DNA of 64,000 bases, from contig JACYLQ010000001.1 of assembly GCA_015272395.1 (NCBI GenBank), positions 186,001 through 250,000 on the forward strand, given 5' to 3'. This document shows positions 42,417 through 51,171 of this stretch, piece after piece. Every line of letters starts with the position of its first letter. Position 1 is the stretch's first letter. Source of the stretch: Calothrix sp. C42_A2020_038. Its GTDB lineage: Bacteria; Cyanobacteriota; Cyanobacteriia; Cyanobacteriales; Nostocaceae. The position numbers were made by a program, and so were the translations under genes. The notes under the pieces are model-generated. The model saw nothing but the letters and a program-made list of their open reading frames with translations. It was not told the origin of the DNA and did not search any database.

Positions 42417-44783
42417 TTAAAACCTAACAGTTAGACTAGCAGTCAGATTAACACCTGGTTGAGTAAATAAATCAATGGTTGGGTTATTTGCACTCAAACC
42501 ACGCACATCACCCCGGCGCCAATATTTTTCATTAAAGATGTTAAAAACACCTACATTGATTGTTGCATTTTGACTGATATTATAATAACCAATCAAATCT
42601 AGAGTAAAGTAACTATTAGGTACAAAAGGGTTAGGAACATCTTGAGTTTTGGGAACCCTTGGACTTCCTGCATAGGTAGTAACTAGCTCAGTTCCCCAAC
42701 GGTTCGCTGGTGCCCGATATCGTAACCCAGCCACTAACTTAAAAGGGTCAATAGAAGCTAGAGGTTGATTAGTATCCAAATCATCACCAACACTGTAGCT
42801 TGTACTTGCAATCAAACTTAAACCAGAAGCTAAAGGTAATTCCCCTTTCGCTTCTACACCATATATACGTACTTCCCCACGGTTAACTGTTTGGAATGAA
42901 CCAATAGCTAATCCAGGTGTGGGAATAACTCTACCAAATGTATCAATAAAGTTATTGTAAGTATTGTAAAAGCCGCTGAGACTAAATTTACCAGCAGGAA
43001 AAGAACCACGAATACCAACTTCAAAATTATTGCTGCTTTCAGCCTTTAAATCTGGGTTAGGAATTGTACGATAAAAACCAGGGTTTGTAAAACCAGGATT
43101 GATATCTTCTGCCGTAGGCGCCCGAAAACCCCTGGCATATTGAGCAAAACCCGTGATTTCGGGAGTAAAATTATAAACTAAACCCAATTTCGGTGAAATT
43201 GCTGAGTCAGAAAATTTTGTAGTTGGGAAATTGTTGGAATTTCTTCTATATATATCATCTGGGTCAGGCTTAAGACTGTAGGAATCATAACGAATACCAG
43301 GAATTAAAGAAAGATTTCCCCAAGTAATTTCATCCTGCAAGTAAATACCAAAACGACTACTGTCAGTATCAGCAATGTCTTTGACTGGGAATAAATCAGG
43401 ACCTACTTGTTTAGTAATAAAACCAATATTTCCCGGCGCCGCAATATTTTCTTGAAAGCCATCTCGTAAGCGAGATGTTCTAGTATTTGATATCTCAGTT
43501 CCATATACCAGTCTATGACTGATATCACCTGTAGTGAAATTACTCTCTAACTGGATATCGCCACCAAAAATACTATTTTGATATGTGGAAGTCCGAAAAC
43601 GGCGCCTATTTGCCACTCCAGTTGCCAGTGGCACTCCTATACGACGTACTTCGTTTGATTCTTCATTACTCTGAGAGTCTTGATAATAAATTTGGCTGCG
43701 TAAAACTTGGAAAAAACCTTTACCATCAGGATTCTTATATTCATAATTGAGACTGTATCTATGACGCTGACTTTCATCTGTCGAACGTAAACTGTCAGTA
43801 CGCGCGTTATTCGCAATACCAATAGATGATAGAACAATTGTATCGCTGGTTCGATTAAAGAATTCACCAGTGAATTTGAGTTTATGAAAATCTCCTAAGT
43901 TGAATACTAATTTACTTAACCAATTATTTGAGTCAGTGACTTGAGGATTAGGTGTCGCTCTACTATTAATTTGTGGTTCATAACCATCACGTCGGGTATA
44001 ACTTAACAATCCTTCAACATCGCCCAGTCGTCCTGCTACAGTTGCGGTGTTGGCGATTCCTCGATTCACGCTATCATAAGCAAATTTATTACTAAAATAA
44101 GCATCGTCTCCTGATTCTGTCAGATAATCTGCGGGGTCTTTCGTCAAAAAAGTAACAACGCCACCAATTGCATCACTACCATACAAAGTTGAAGCAGAAC
44201 CGCGAATTATTTCGACTCGTTTAAAAGATTCCGGGTCTACATAATCTCTACCCAACTGTGTACTACCAAATCTAAACGAATCTGGCAAGCGAACACCATC
44301 GATTTGCAGTAAAATTCGGTTTCCATCAATTCCACGAATATTAAAATCTTGGAATCCATAACGACGTGGGTCTCCACTTGTGGAGACACCTGGTTCATAA
44401 CGAATTAAATCATCTAAATTTTGTATCAGTCTGTTATTAATATCATCTTCATCAATCACAGTGATAGTTCCTGGTGATTCATCTACAGAACGGGGTGTTC
44501 TTGTTCCTGTCACTGTAATTTCAATATCAGCATCATTATTTGCTTCTTCTGATGATTTACATTCACGTCTTTCTGTCGTATTAGGAGGACATTTACTTGA
44601 TGCTGGTGTTTTATCCTGTGTATTAGTTGGTTGCTGCGTCAATAACTCTGCTTTTGTAGATGGGAAGTTAACATCGTTCAGTCTCGGAATTTCATCATTA
44701 ATAGCTTGAGATTCTGCTAATGCTGCCGGAACAATCCAAAAAGGAAATAAAGCTAAAACTACAAACAAAAAATGTAAATTCAT
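42417..44783 (-). CDS. TonB-dependent outer-membrane receptor
   Basis: 788 residues. Signal peptide (FLFVVLALFPFWIVPAALA), a Pro/Ser/Thr-rich linker with CPPNTTERREC, a TonB box (DIEITVTGTR), the plug domain (about 105-215, DESPGTITVIDEDDINNRL, EPGVSTSGDPRR, SASTLYGSDAIGGVV) and a 22-strand beta-barrel ending TLTASLTVRF. It is nearest to haemoglobin/haem or siderophore receptors. It imports a scarce chelated nutrient with TonB energy. No exbB/tonB is nearby. A possible Fur site lies 101 bp upstream. Confidence 0.92.
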   Translation of the reverse strand: MNLHFLFVVLALFPFWIVPAALAESQAINDEIPRLNDVNFPSTKAELLTQQPTNTQDKTPASSKCPPNTTERRECKSSEEANNDADIEITVTGTRTPRSVDESPGTITVIDEDDINNRLIQNLDDLIRYEPGVSTSGDPRRYGFQDFNIRGIDGNRILLQIDGVRLPDSFRFGSTQLGRDYVDPESFKRVEIIRGSASTLYGSDAIGGVVTFLTKDPADYLTESGDDAYFSNKFAYDSVNRGIANTATVAGRLGDVEGLLSYTRRDGYEPQINSRATPNPQVTDSNNWLSKLVFNLGDFHKLKFTGEFFNRTSDTIVLSSIGIANNARTDSLRSTDESQRHRYSLNYEYKNPDGKGFFQVLRSQIYYQDSQSNEESNEVRRIGVPLATGVANRRRFRTSTYQNSIFGGDIQLESNFTTGDISHRLVYGTEISNTRTSRLRDGFQENIAAPGNIGFITKQVGPDLFPVKDIADTDSSRFGIYLQDEITWGNLSLIPGIRYDSYSLKPDPDDIYRRNSNNFPTTKFSDSAISPKLGLVYNFTPEITGFAQYARGFRAPTAEDINPGFTNPGFYRTIPNPDLKAESSNNFEVGIRGSFPAGKFSLSGFYNTYNNFIDTFGRVIPTPGLAIGSFQTVNRGEVRIYGVEAKGELPLASGLSLIASTSYSVGDDLDTNQPLASIDPFKLVAGLRYRAPANRWGTELVTTYAGSPRVPKTQDVPNPFVPNSYFTLDLIGYYNISQNATINVGVFNIFNEKYWRRGDVRGLSANNPTIDLFTQPGVNLTASLTVRF

Positions 44784-44883
44784 GACTTAACCTCACAGCA
44801 AATAATTAAATTGCGACTGATAAAATTCCCAACCACTTTTACGAAGTCGGAATCTGAATCCATAAAATTAAAATCATCAAATA

Positions 44884-44902
44884 GATAATAATTACTCTTT
44901 TA
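44884..44902. promoter_or_regulatory. Weak Fur-like site upstream of the TonB receptor
   Basis: GATAATAATTACTCTTTTA matches the Fur consensus at 12 of 19 bases, about 100 bp before the start. Suggestive only; AT-rich background. Confidence 0.25.
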
Positions 44903-44984
44903 GATATACTTTCCCATCAAAGAGCTACCGCAGTCTAAGTTTTAACTGCGACTCTTACCTCCTCTGAAGTAACTTATCATTCCT

Positions 44985-45160
44985 AGTAGTTTGTGTCATA
45001 AATTTTGGGTGGGTTGGCTGGCAACGGATGTAGCGGATGTAATGGATGGGTTCTTTGTTACAAACCAGGTTTAGCTAATTAGAACTACTCATCCGTTACA
45101 TCCATTGATCATCTGTTGCCAATCTTTCTACCCACCAAAACTAATGACATAAACCATTAG
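44985..45160. repeat. Large imperfect palindromic element
   Basis: Left arm from about 44988 (TTTTGGGTGGG at 45003, GGCAACGGATGTA, GGATGTAATGGATG) is answered by the right arm CATCCGTTACATCC, CATCTGTTGCCAATC and CCCACCAAAA (45131-45140). The arms are about 65 bp, with several mismatches, and a central AT-rich spacer. A related fragment is at 36667. It is probably a non-coding MITE-like element. A 6-bp hairpin CGCAGT/ACTGCG precedes it at 44929-44950. Confidence 0.65.
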
Positions 45161-45224
45161 TAAGTGGTTTATATATTCAAGCATTAATGCAATATAATGT
45201 CAATTAATATTGCTGCTAATGGTA

Positions 45225-45345
45225 ACATCACGCACCTTCAGTAGCGTGCAAACAGGTAACGACAGACTTTCAACATCGCGCAAAAGCCTGGTTCCAGAAG
45301 CAGACAAGGATTCAACCCTTGTCTTTATGCTGAAGTTTTTTGTGG
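45225..45345 (+). ncRNA. Candidate small RNA or terminator pair
   Basis: CACGC (45229) pairs with GCGTG (45244) and the stem AGCAGACAAGG...CCTTGTC...TGCT (45299-45331) ends with a run of six T (45336-45341), like an intrinsic terminator with no gene before it. No promoter was found and it could be a decayed repeat. The remaining spacer to 45461 shows nothing else. Confidence 0.3.
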
Positions 45346-45461
45346 CGCCACGTATCCTACGTTTTCTTTTCACAAACAAATGAGTAATTCTTTATACATT
45401 TTAAATTGAGAATAAAATTACCCTGAGTTAATATTTAAAAATGCTTATTTCAGGGTGAAAC

Positions 45462-46535
45462 ATGACGAATTTTCCTCACGACCAGTTTGCAAAAAATTAT
45501 CTTAATGAATTACTCAAACCTTTAGGAAATGTTGAAAGAGGTAAGAGTGTTGCAGCAGAAATACGGCAAATAGATGTTTACTTTACACCTTCTCAGAATC
45601 AATCTCCAGAAAATATTAAAAAAATCGGATTATTAGGAAAATTTGCGTCTCATTCTGGACTGTTTGAAGCATTCAGAAATGCAGCAACTATAGACGAAAT
45701 TCGCAGTTGTACAACTAAGCTTCATTCAACCTTTGCCGAGTTACAGCGTAATGCAAAAACAAATAAAAAACGAATCAAAGAAGAGGAACTACCTTTTTTG
45801 TGGATACTAACACCAACAGCTTCAAAGTCAACTTTAAATGGATTTAGAGCTTATGAGGCGCCTGATGAGTGGAGTCAAGGAGTGTATTTACTCGGAAATT
45901 TTTGGAGGGGAGCCATTGTAGTACTTCACAAACTACCTTCTACTAAAGATACTCTATGGTTAAGACTTCTAGGTAGAGGAAAGTTTCGTCAACGAGCAGT
46001 CAAGGAATTAGAAATACTTACCACCGATAATGATTTGCGTTCTAAAGCTATTGAATTGCTATTGAGTTTAAAGACTACTTTAGAATTAAAACAGGATACT
46101 AGTAAAATCGACCAAGATGATAGGGGGTTAATTATGCAACTGTCACCAATTTATTTACAAAGGTTAGCCGAAGCTGAACAAAGAGGAGAGCAAAGAGCTA
46201 GAGACGAAGCTGCTCAACTTTACCAGCAAAGGTTAGCCGAAGCTGAACAAAGAGGAGAGCAAAGAGCTAGAGACGAAGCTGCTCAACTTTACCAGCAAAG
46301 GTTAGCCGAAGCTGAACAAAAAGGAGAACAAAGAGCTAGAGACGAAGCTAGACAAGAATTGCTGAAAGAACGCCAAAAGACTGTAGAAAATATACTACAG
46401 GCTAGATTCGGTGTTTTGGATGAAGATTTAAGAAAAATTATTAAGTATTTGTTAATTTTGTCTCCAGAGGAATTTACTCCTTTATTGCTACAATTATCCC
46501 GTCAAGAACTGCTAGATAGATTTAATCAAAGTTAG
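45462..46535 (+). CDS. Rpn/PD-(D/E)XK-like protein with 23-residue tandem repeats
   Basis: 357 residues. N-terminal domain (about 1-180; FPHDQFAKNYLNELLKPLGN, AAEIRQIDVYFTP) has the Glu and Asp of a PD-(D/E)XK-type nuclease fold as in Rpn/transposase-like proteins often mislabelled flagellar assembly protein H. A helical section follows. Residues about 230-300 hold nearly identical repeats (LYQQRLAEAEQRGEQRARDE), predicted coiled coil. The C-terminus (ILARFGVLDEDLRKIIKYL-like) is a DUF4351-type tail. Function unknown; cyanobacteria have many. Confidence 0.75.
   Translation: MTNFPHDQFAKNYLNELLKPLGNVERGKSVAAEIRQIDVYFTPSQNQSPENIKKIGLLGKFASHSGLFEAFRNAATIDEIRSCTTKLHSTFAELQRNAKTNKKRIKEEELPFLWILTPTASKSTLNGFRAYEAPDEWSQGVYLLGNFWRGAIVVLHKLPSTKDTLWLRLLGRGKFRQRAVKELEILTTDNDLRSKAIELLLSLKTTLELKQDTSKIDQDDRGLIMQLSPIYLQRLAEAEQRGEQRARDEAAQLYQQRLAEAEQRGEQRARDEAAQLYQQRLAEAEQKGEQRARDEARQELLKERQKTVENILQARFGVLDEDLRKIIKYLLILSPEEFTPLLLQLSRQELLDRFNQS
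46161..46350 (+). repeat. 69-bp tandem repeat, about 2.8 units, inside coding sequence
   Basis: Units start at 46161, 46230 and 46299, are in frame and encode 23 residues each. Units 1 and 2 are identical; unit 3 differs by two bases. The near-identity points to recent expansion and possible length variation between strains. Confidence 0.9.
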
Positions 46536-46550
46536 CGTTACCTTTTAAAC

Positions 46551-46590
46551 CAAGATTTCCGACCCAGGGTTTTATTTGTCGGAAATCTTG
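46551..46590. terminator. Strong bidirectional terminator
   Basis: CAAGATTTCCGAC (46551-46563) is the exact reverse complement of GTCGGAAATCTTG (46578-46590), with a 14-nt loop; convergent genes end on either side. The loop is T-rich and the stem is AT-balanced. Confidence 0.85.
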
Positions 46591-46594
46591 TTAA

Positions 46595-47404
46595 TCAAGC
46601 AGACCAAGCTTCGCGAAAATCTGCATAAAGTGTCAAACCACCATCTACAAAGAGCGTTTGACCTGTTACGTATGCTGCTTCATCGGATGCTAAAAAAGCA
46701 ACAGCAGCAGCAACTTCTTCGGAAGTTCCTGCACGACTCATGGGAATATGACTTTCTACAACCGCTTTTTTCTCTGGATCATCTACCCATTCTCGGTTAA
46801 TGGGTGTAATTGTAGCTCCCGGCGCCACACTATTGACACGAATGCCATTGTCTGCATACTCTAATGCCAAGGTTTTGGTCATATTTTCCATTCCACCTTT
46901 GCTGATAGAATAACTTAGGTAGAATGGTCGAGGAATAATTTCGTGAACACTGGAAATATTGATGATGACACCAGGACTGTTTTGTGAAAGCAAGTGCTTA
47001 ATTGCTTCACGCGCGCACATGTAAGCTCCTCGCAAATTTACTCCCAGCACCATATCGAAGTCTTCTATTTTGATTTCATGGGAAGGACATTCTTTTTGAA
47101 TTCCAGCATTATTAACCAGAATATCCAAACTGCCGAATTCCTTCACCACAGTATCGATTAAATTGATAACATCTTCTTCTTTAGAAACATCACCTTGAAT
47201 AGGTAACGTTTTTACACCGCAACTTGCCATATTTCCACAGGCTTTTTGGATAATCTTTTCCTCAGTATTTTCCGCGTCTTCTAACCTTTTACGGTAATTA
47301 ATCGCTACATTCGCTCCTTCTTGTGCAAAGCGCATTGCAATTATCTCACCGATGCCAGAAGTGGCGCCTGTAACCAAAACATTTTTACCTTTTAAACCTT
47401 TCAT
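46595..47404 (-). CDS. Short-chain dehydrogenase (glucose 1-dehydrogenase type)
   Basis: 269 residues, classical SDR. Cofactor motif VTGATSGIGEIIAMRFA (TGxxxGIG), NNAGIQ, catalytic Ser in INISSVHE, Tyr-x3-Lys in YSISKGGMENM. NINYRK after the second strand suggests NADP preference. Similar to glucose 1-dehydrogenase; substrate not certain. Start supported by a strong GAGGAGG before ATG 47404. Monocistronic unit, upstream of the convergent repeat protein. Confidence 0.9.
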   Translation of the reverse strand: MKGLKGKNVLVTGATSGIGEIIAMRFAQEGANVAINYRKRLEDAENTEEKIIQKACGNMASCGVKTLPIQGDVSKEEDVINLIDTVVKEFGSLDILVNNAGIQKECPSHEIKIEDFDMVLGVNLRGAYMCAREAIKHLLSQNSPGVIINISSVHEIIPRPFYLSYSISKGGMENMTKTLALEYADNGIRVNSVAPGATITPINREWVDDPEKKAVVESHIPMSRAGTSEEVAAAVAFLASDEAAYVTGQTLFVDGGLTLYADFREAWSA

Positions 47405-47427
47405 TTTGATTCCTCCTCATGTGTTAG

Positions 47428-48417
47428 TTAATTTTTTCGTCTAACTTCTTGAACTTGACCAACTTCAAAAATTAAAGTAAAGTTTCTTCCCATTTCTCTT
47501 TCAATAAATTCTTCCAATAATTCCACTTGCTTAGGAGTTACAGGTTCCCTCGCTCGGACATTTAAACGTATTTGTGGTGGGTTTACTAACCAGTTAGTTT
47601 CACTTCTGAGCAACTCCAATCTTTGGAAAGTCAGTGTTCGATTAACTAATGCTCGTCGCACACTAGTTTCTAATTGTACTTGCCGAACTAGTCGAGCAAA
47701 ACTTATACCCAAAGGAATAAGAAGAACTGCTGTTAAACCACCTGCCCAAAGTAGGGGTTTTCTTGCCTGCTCAGATGAGGTATAAGCAGCCAGCCAAAAT
47801 GTTAACATACATGACAACGCAATACCTAATAAATTAGTTAAGTAAAGTAGTGTTGCTCCTAGACTTAGTTGCCAATTTCCTTGTGCCAGTCCTAAACCAA
47901 CCACACATATGGGAGGCATTAAAGCAACTGCAATCGCTGTTCCTGCCAAACTACCTGAAACTTTTGGTTCCAATTTTGCATACCCACTAATTCCACCAGC
48001 CGCAACTGCAACTCCTAAATCTAATAAAGTTGGCTCTGAACGCGCCAAAATTTCACTACCATAACTAGGAAACTGTACAACCATTCCTATGCACCAAGAA
48101 ATTATAGCTGCCAGCAAAGTACCTACAAGTAAAGAAAGAAAACTTTTCTCGAATAAATAAACATTTCCTCTCAATGCTGCAAAAGCTATACCACGAATCG
48201 GTAACATTAAAGGAGCAATAATCATGGCGCCGATAATTACGGCAGCACTATTAGACAGTAAACCAAAAGTTGCAATCGTACAAGATGCGACAATTAAAAT
48301 TAAGTATGATAAATCTAAAGTTGACTCATTTAGTAAATCTTGCTGTAGTTGTTGAAGTTCTATTTTCTGAAATTGTTTAATTCTAAAATTCTTAAAACGT
48401 TGACGAATATTGTTCAC
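47428..48417 (-). CDS. DUF389 membrane protein
   Basis: 329 residues from a GTG at 48417 (VNNIRQRFKNF); GGAGG ends 5 nt before it, whereas the upstream TTG at 48429 has no ribosome site, so the GTG is preferred. A DUF389/TIGR00341 core has five to six helices (LILIVASCTIATFGLLSN, AVIIGAMIIAPLMLPIRGIA, FLSLLVGTLLAAIISWCIG, GTAIAVALMPPICVVGLGLA), and a C-terminal basic cytosolic tail. Function unknown; possibly transport. The Shine-Dalgarno overlaps the AI-2E stop codon, so it is the second gene of that operon. Confidence 0.85.
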   Translation of the reverse strand: MNNIRQRFKNFRIKQFQKIELQQLQQDLLNESTLDLSYLILIVASCTIATFGLLSNSAAVIIGAMIIAPLMLPIRGIAFAALRGNVYLFEKSFLSLLVGTLLAAIISWCIGMVVQFPSYGSEILARSEPTLLDLGVAVAAGGISGYAKLEPKVSGSLAGTAIAVALMPPICVVGLGLAQGNWQLSLGATLLYLTNLLGIALSCMLTFWLAAYTSSEQARKPLLWAGGLTAVLLIPLGISFARLVRQVQLETSVRRALVNRTLTFQRLELLRSETNWLVNPPQIRLNVRAREPVTPKQVELLEEFIEREMGRNFTLIFEVGQVQEVRRKN

Positions 48418-48429
48418 CTTAACCTCCAA

Positions 48430-49467
48430 TTATTTAAATCGAGAAGGTAAGTTTTCCCATCTATCAAGAACATCCTTAAATAGACTTTCCTCAATCCAAA
48501 TCTTAGCAACCACTGTTAAAGGTAATGCCATTAATAATCCTAGCGCTCCAAAAAAAGTGGTGAAGAACAATTGTGAAGTCAAGGTGATAGCGGGCAGCAA
48601 AGCTACTTGCTTTGCCATCACAGTAGGAGTTAACCAGTAGCTTTCAACATTCTGAATAATAACATATAGAATTAAAACTGCAATCACTTTCCAAGGTTCA
48701 TCAAGAAAAGCAACTGTCATTGGAAAAACTGCGCTTAAAGTTGGGCCAATATTTGGGATAAAGTTTAATAAACCTGCTAAAACTGCGTGAGCTAAAGCTA
48801 AGGGAACTCCCAAAACCCACAGACCAACTCCACTTAAAATTGCAATAAACAACATTTCAATTAAGGCGCCAATAGTCCAACTTCCTAAACCTTCTCTACA
48901 CTTTGTGAGAATTTCTTCAACTCGATAGCGATAGAAACTAGGGAAACAACGCACAAATCCCCTGCGGTATGGCTGAGGATTTATCAGCAGCATAATAGTC
49001 AACACTAAAACCAACAGAACTTGCAATAATACAGTGATAGAAGTTGAAAATAAAGTATAAATTTGTGCAATAAAATTATTTGCTAAAGGTTGAATTTGTG
49101 AAATAATTCCATTAATATCAGGAATTTCTATATTCCATCCTGTTAATCTCGTTTGTAACCACTCAATGCTTTTATTCATTTGATTTATTCCTGTTGGTAA
49201 AAGCGAGAATAATTCTTGAACTTGTCGAACAAATTGTGGTAAAATTAACAGAAAAACGCCAGTTAATAGTGTAATAATAATACCTAAACTTAACCATACA
49301 CCCCAGATACGTTTGACACCAGAATGCTGAAAGCGATCAACTAACTTATTGATCGCAACAGCCAATACAACAGCTGTAAACAATAGTAATAATAAATCTC
49401 GAATTTGCCAAAGAATATAAAATGAAGTAATCAATGCTAGTAATCCTATCCATTGTCCTAGTTTCAT
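48430..49467 (-). CDS. AI-2E family transporter
   Basis: 345 residues from the ATG at 49467 (MKLGQWIGLLALITSFY); the earlier ATG at 49485 is in the track but adds MIIYET without a Shine-Dalgarno. Eight helices: two N-terminal, a periplasmic stretch, then six (VLLVLVLTIMLLINPQPYRR, LIEMLFIAILSGVGLWVLGV, ALAHAVLAGLLNFIPNIGPT, LPAITLTSQLFFTTFFGALG). The PxxIPNIGP motif of AI-2E exporters is present (NFIPNIGP). Substrates are uncertain (signal molecules, metabolites or Na/H exchange). Operon with DUF389. Confidence 0.88.
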   Translation of the reverse strand: MKLGQWIGLLALITSFYILWQIRDLLLLLFTAVVLAVAINKLVDRFQHSGVKRIWGVWLSLGIIITLLTGVFLLILPQFVRQVQELFSLLPTGINQMNKSIEWLQTRLTGWNIEIPDINGIISQIQPLANNFIAQIYTLFSTSITVLLQVLLVLVLTIMLLINPQPYRRGFVRCFPSFYRYRVEEILTKCREGLGSWTIGALIEMLFIAILSGVGLWVLGVPLALAHAVLAGLLNFIPNIGPTLSAVFPMTVAFLDEPWKVIAVLILYVIIQNVESYWLTPTVMAKQVALLPAITLTSQLFFTTFFGALGLLMALPLTVVAKIWIEESLFKDVLDRWENLPSRFK

Positions 49468-49763
49468 AGTTTCATATATTATCAACTAAATAATATTTTT
49501 TATTGTTTGTAATTAATTACTTAAATAAGATTTAGCAGAACATGGGTAGCTACACATCTATCTATAGTGTCGATTACATAACATCAATCTCCTCCATAAG
49601 AAAGGTGCAACTATAAGATCGGCATAAAAGTCATCAGTAATCTTGCTTTTTTATCACTTTTCAATCACATTTACAACATATCTTAAAATGGGTAAATAAT
49701 ATTACCAATTAAGTATTTACAGTAACAAATCTTAATTTGTGAAAAAGTAACAGTGAGGAAAAC

Positions 49764-49949
49764 ATGCGACTACGTGCGATTGTTATCCTCATCTCAGTGT
49801 TAGTCTTTGTTGGCTTTTTAGGTTTTCAGTTAGAACTAACCTTACCAGGAAGACCACCAAATGTTAATACTACTTATACAGCTTTGACACAATCTCCATC
49901 ACGAGGAATTGATTCTTATGATGTGTTAGTTAGGATACTCCGTTTCTAA
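49764..49949 (+). CDS. Small membrane protein (61 aa)
   Basis: 61 residues; Met-Arg start with a single helix (VILISVLVFVGFLGFQL) and a polar tail (LPGRPPNVNTTYTALTQSPS). Shine-Dalgarno GAGG at proper distance before ATG 49764. No family recognised. It stands before the SOD/NOX operon by 358 bp. Confidence 0.55.
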   Translation: MRLRAIVILISVLVFVGFLGFQLELTLPGRPPNVNTTYTALTQSPSRGIDSYDVLVRILRF

Positions 49950-50307
49950 ACAAGATATCAGCAAGCTATTACAAACCTAAGCTGGACAAAATTGATTTGT
50001 GGGTTAGGTAGCAATGCCTGGCTTACAACTATTGGCGCCAATTTTTAAAAAATCTCTACCGATAAGCATAATTCTCTAGTTAGGTTCGTTATTTTGTAAC
50101 ATTCCGTAAGCTAGATGCAAAACTTTGAATAATCAATTAATCTTCTAAACAAATAAAAACAACTTTCTTCTCTACCAAAGTTTTTCTATCTAAGGATATA
50201 TTTTTGATTTAAATATAGTAACAACGGAGAAATAAAGCCATGAAATAATTCAATTGTTTTAGCTTAATTATGAAATAAAACAGTAATTGAAAAAAGGAGG
50301 ATAGTTA
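49950..50307. other. Intergenic region upstream of sodA
   Basis: 358 bp without a gene. ATTGGCGCCAAT (about 50030) is a palindrome around a GGCGCC site followed by a T-run, possibly a terminator. The ideal Shine-Dalgarno AAGGAGG precedes the SodA ATG. Confidence 0.4.
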
Positions 50308-51153
50308 ATGCTGAAGCTGTGGTTACTTTTTGTGTCTTTTATCAAGTTTCTCTTCAAGACCCCACCTTTATTGTTCATGACAGGTATTGTATTAGTAACT
50401 TTGTTATTAGTAGCTTGTCAACCACAAGAAGTTGCTGAGTCTCCAGCGAATAATGCAAATGCAACACCTGTAGCGACTGCAACATCTGTAGTACAAACGG
50501 AAGCTGTAGCTCAAGTTGGTCAAGGACTGAGTGCTAACCCAGCACAGTTACCAAAATTACCTTATGCTTATAACGCTTTGGAAAAAGCTATTGATGCACA
50601 AACTATGAAACTGCATCATGATAGACATCATCAAACTTATGTTGATAATTTCAATAAAGCGTTGGAAAAAAATCCAGATTTAAGAAACCAAACTGTAGAA
50701 GCTATGCTACGTAATTTGGATAATATTCCTGAAGATATTCGCACCACGATACGCAATAATGGTGGTGGACACCTCAACCATACTATTTTCTGGCAAATTA
50801 TGAGTCCTCAAGGTGGAGGACAACCAACAGGACAAATTGCTCAAGAAATAAATCAAACCTTTGGTAGTTTTGAAAAATTCCGTGAACAGTTTGATGAAGC
50901 AGGTAGTGACCGTTTTGGTAGTGGTTGGGTTTGGTTAGTACGTAACCCTCAAGGACAACTACAAATTGTTAACACTCCTAACCAAGATAGCCCAATTATG
51001 GAAGGTTTGTATCCAATTATGGGTAATGATGTCTGGGAACATGCTTATTATCTAAGATACCAAAACCGCCGCGCAGAGTACTTAAAAAACTGGTGGAATG
51101 TCGTAAATTGGAATGAAGTCAACCGACGTGCCCAAGCATCACGGCAAGCATAA
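50308..51153 (+). CDS. sodA: Membrane-anchored Mn superoxide dismutase
   Basis: 281 residues. N-terminal helix (about 20-36) ending in the lipobox-like LLVAC (Cys37), then a spacer, then a Mn/Fe SOD from about residue 70 ([20 protein letters not shown]). Metal ligands: His in [11 protein letters not shown], His in GHLNHTIFW, Asp and His in [20 protein letters not shown] and QDSPIMEG fit the Mn subtype as in Anabaena SodA. It removes superoxide outside or at the membrane. The NOX-like gene starts 18 bp later. Confidence 0.93.
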   Translation: MLKLWLLFVSFIKFLFKTPPLLFMTGIVLVTLLLVACQPQEVAESPANNANATPVATATSVVQTEAVAQVGQGLSANPAQLPKLPYAYNALEKAIDAQTMKLHHDRHHQTYVDNFNKALEKNPDLRNQTVEAMLRNLDNIPEDIRTTIRNNGGGHLNHTIFWQIMSPQGGGQPTGQIAQEINQTFGSFEKFREQFDEAGSDRFGSGWVWLVRNPQGQLQIVNTPNQDSPIMEGLYPIMGNDVWEHAYYLRYQNRRAEYLKNWWNVVNWNEVNRRAQASRQA

Positions 51154-51171
51154 ATTTATCAAAGGTGCTGT

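Noticed and set aside
45299-45331. tRNA gene
   Set aside because: GGATTCAACCC resembles a T-arm, but no acceptor or anticodon stem is present.
46161-46350. CRISPR array
   Set aside because: Repeats are contiguous, in frame and without spacers; they are coding tandem repeats.
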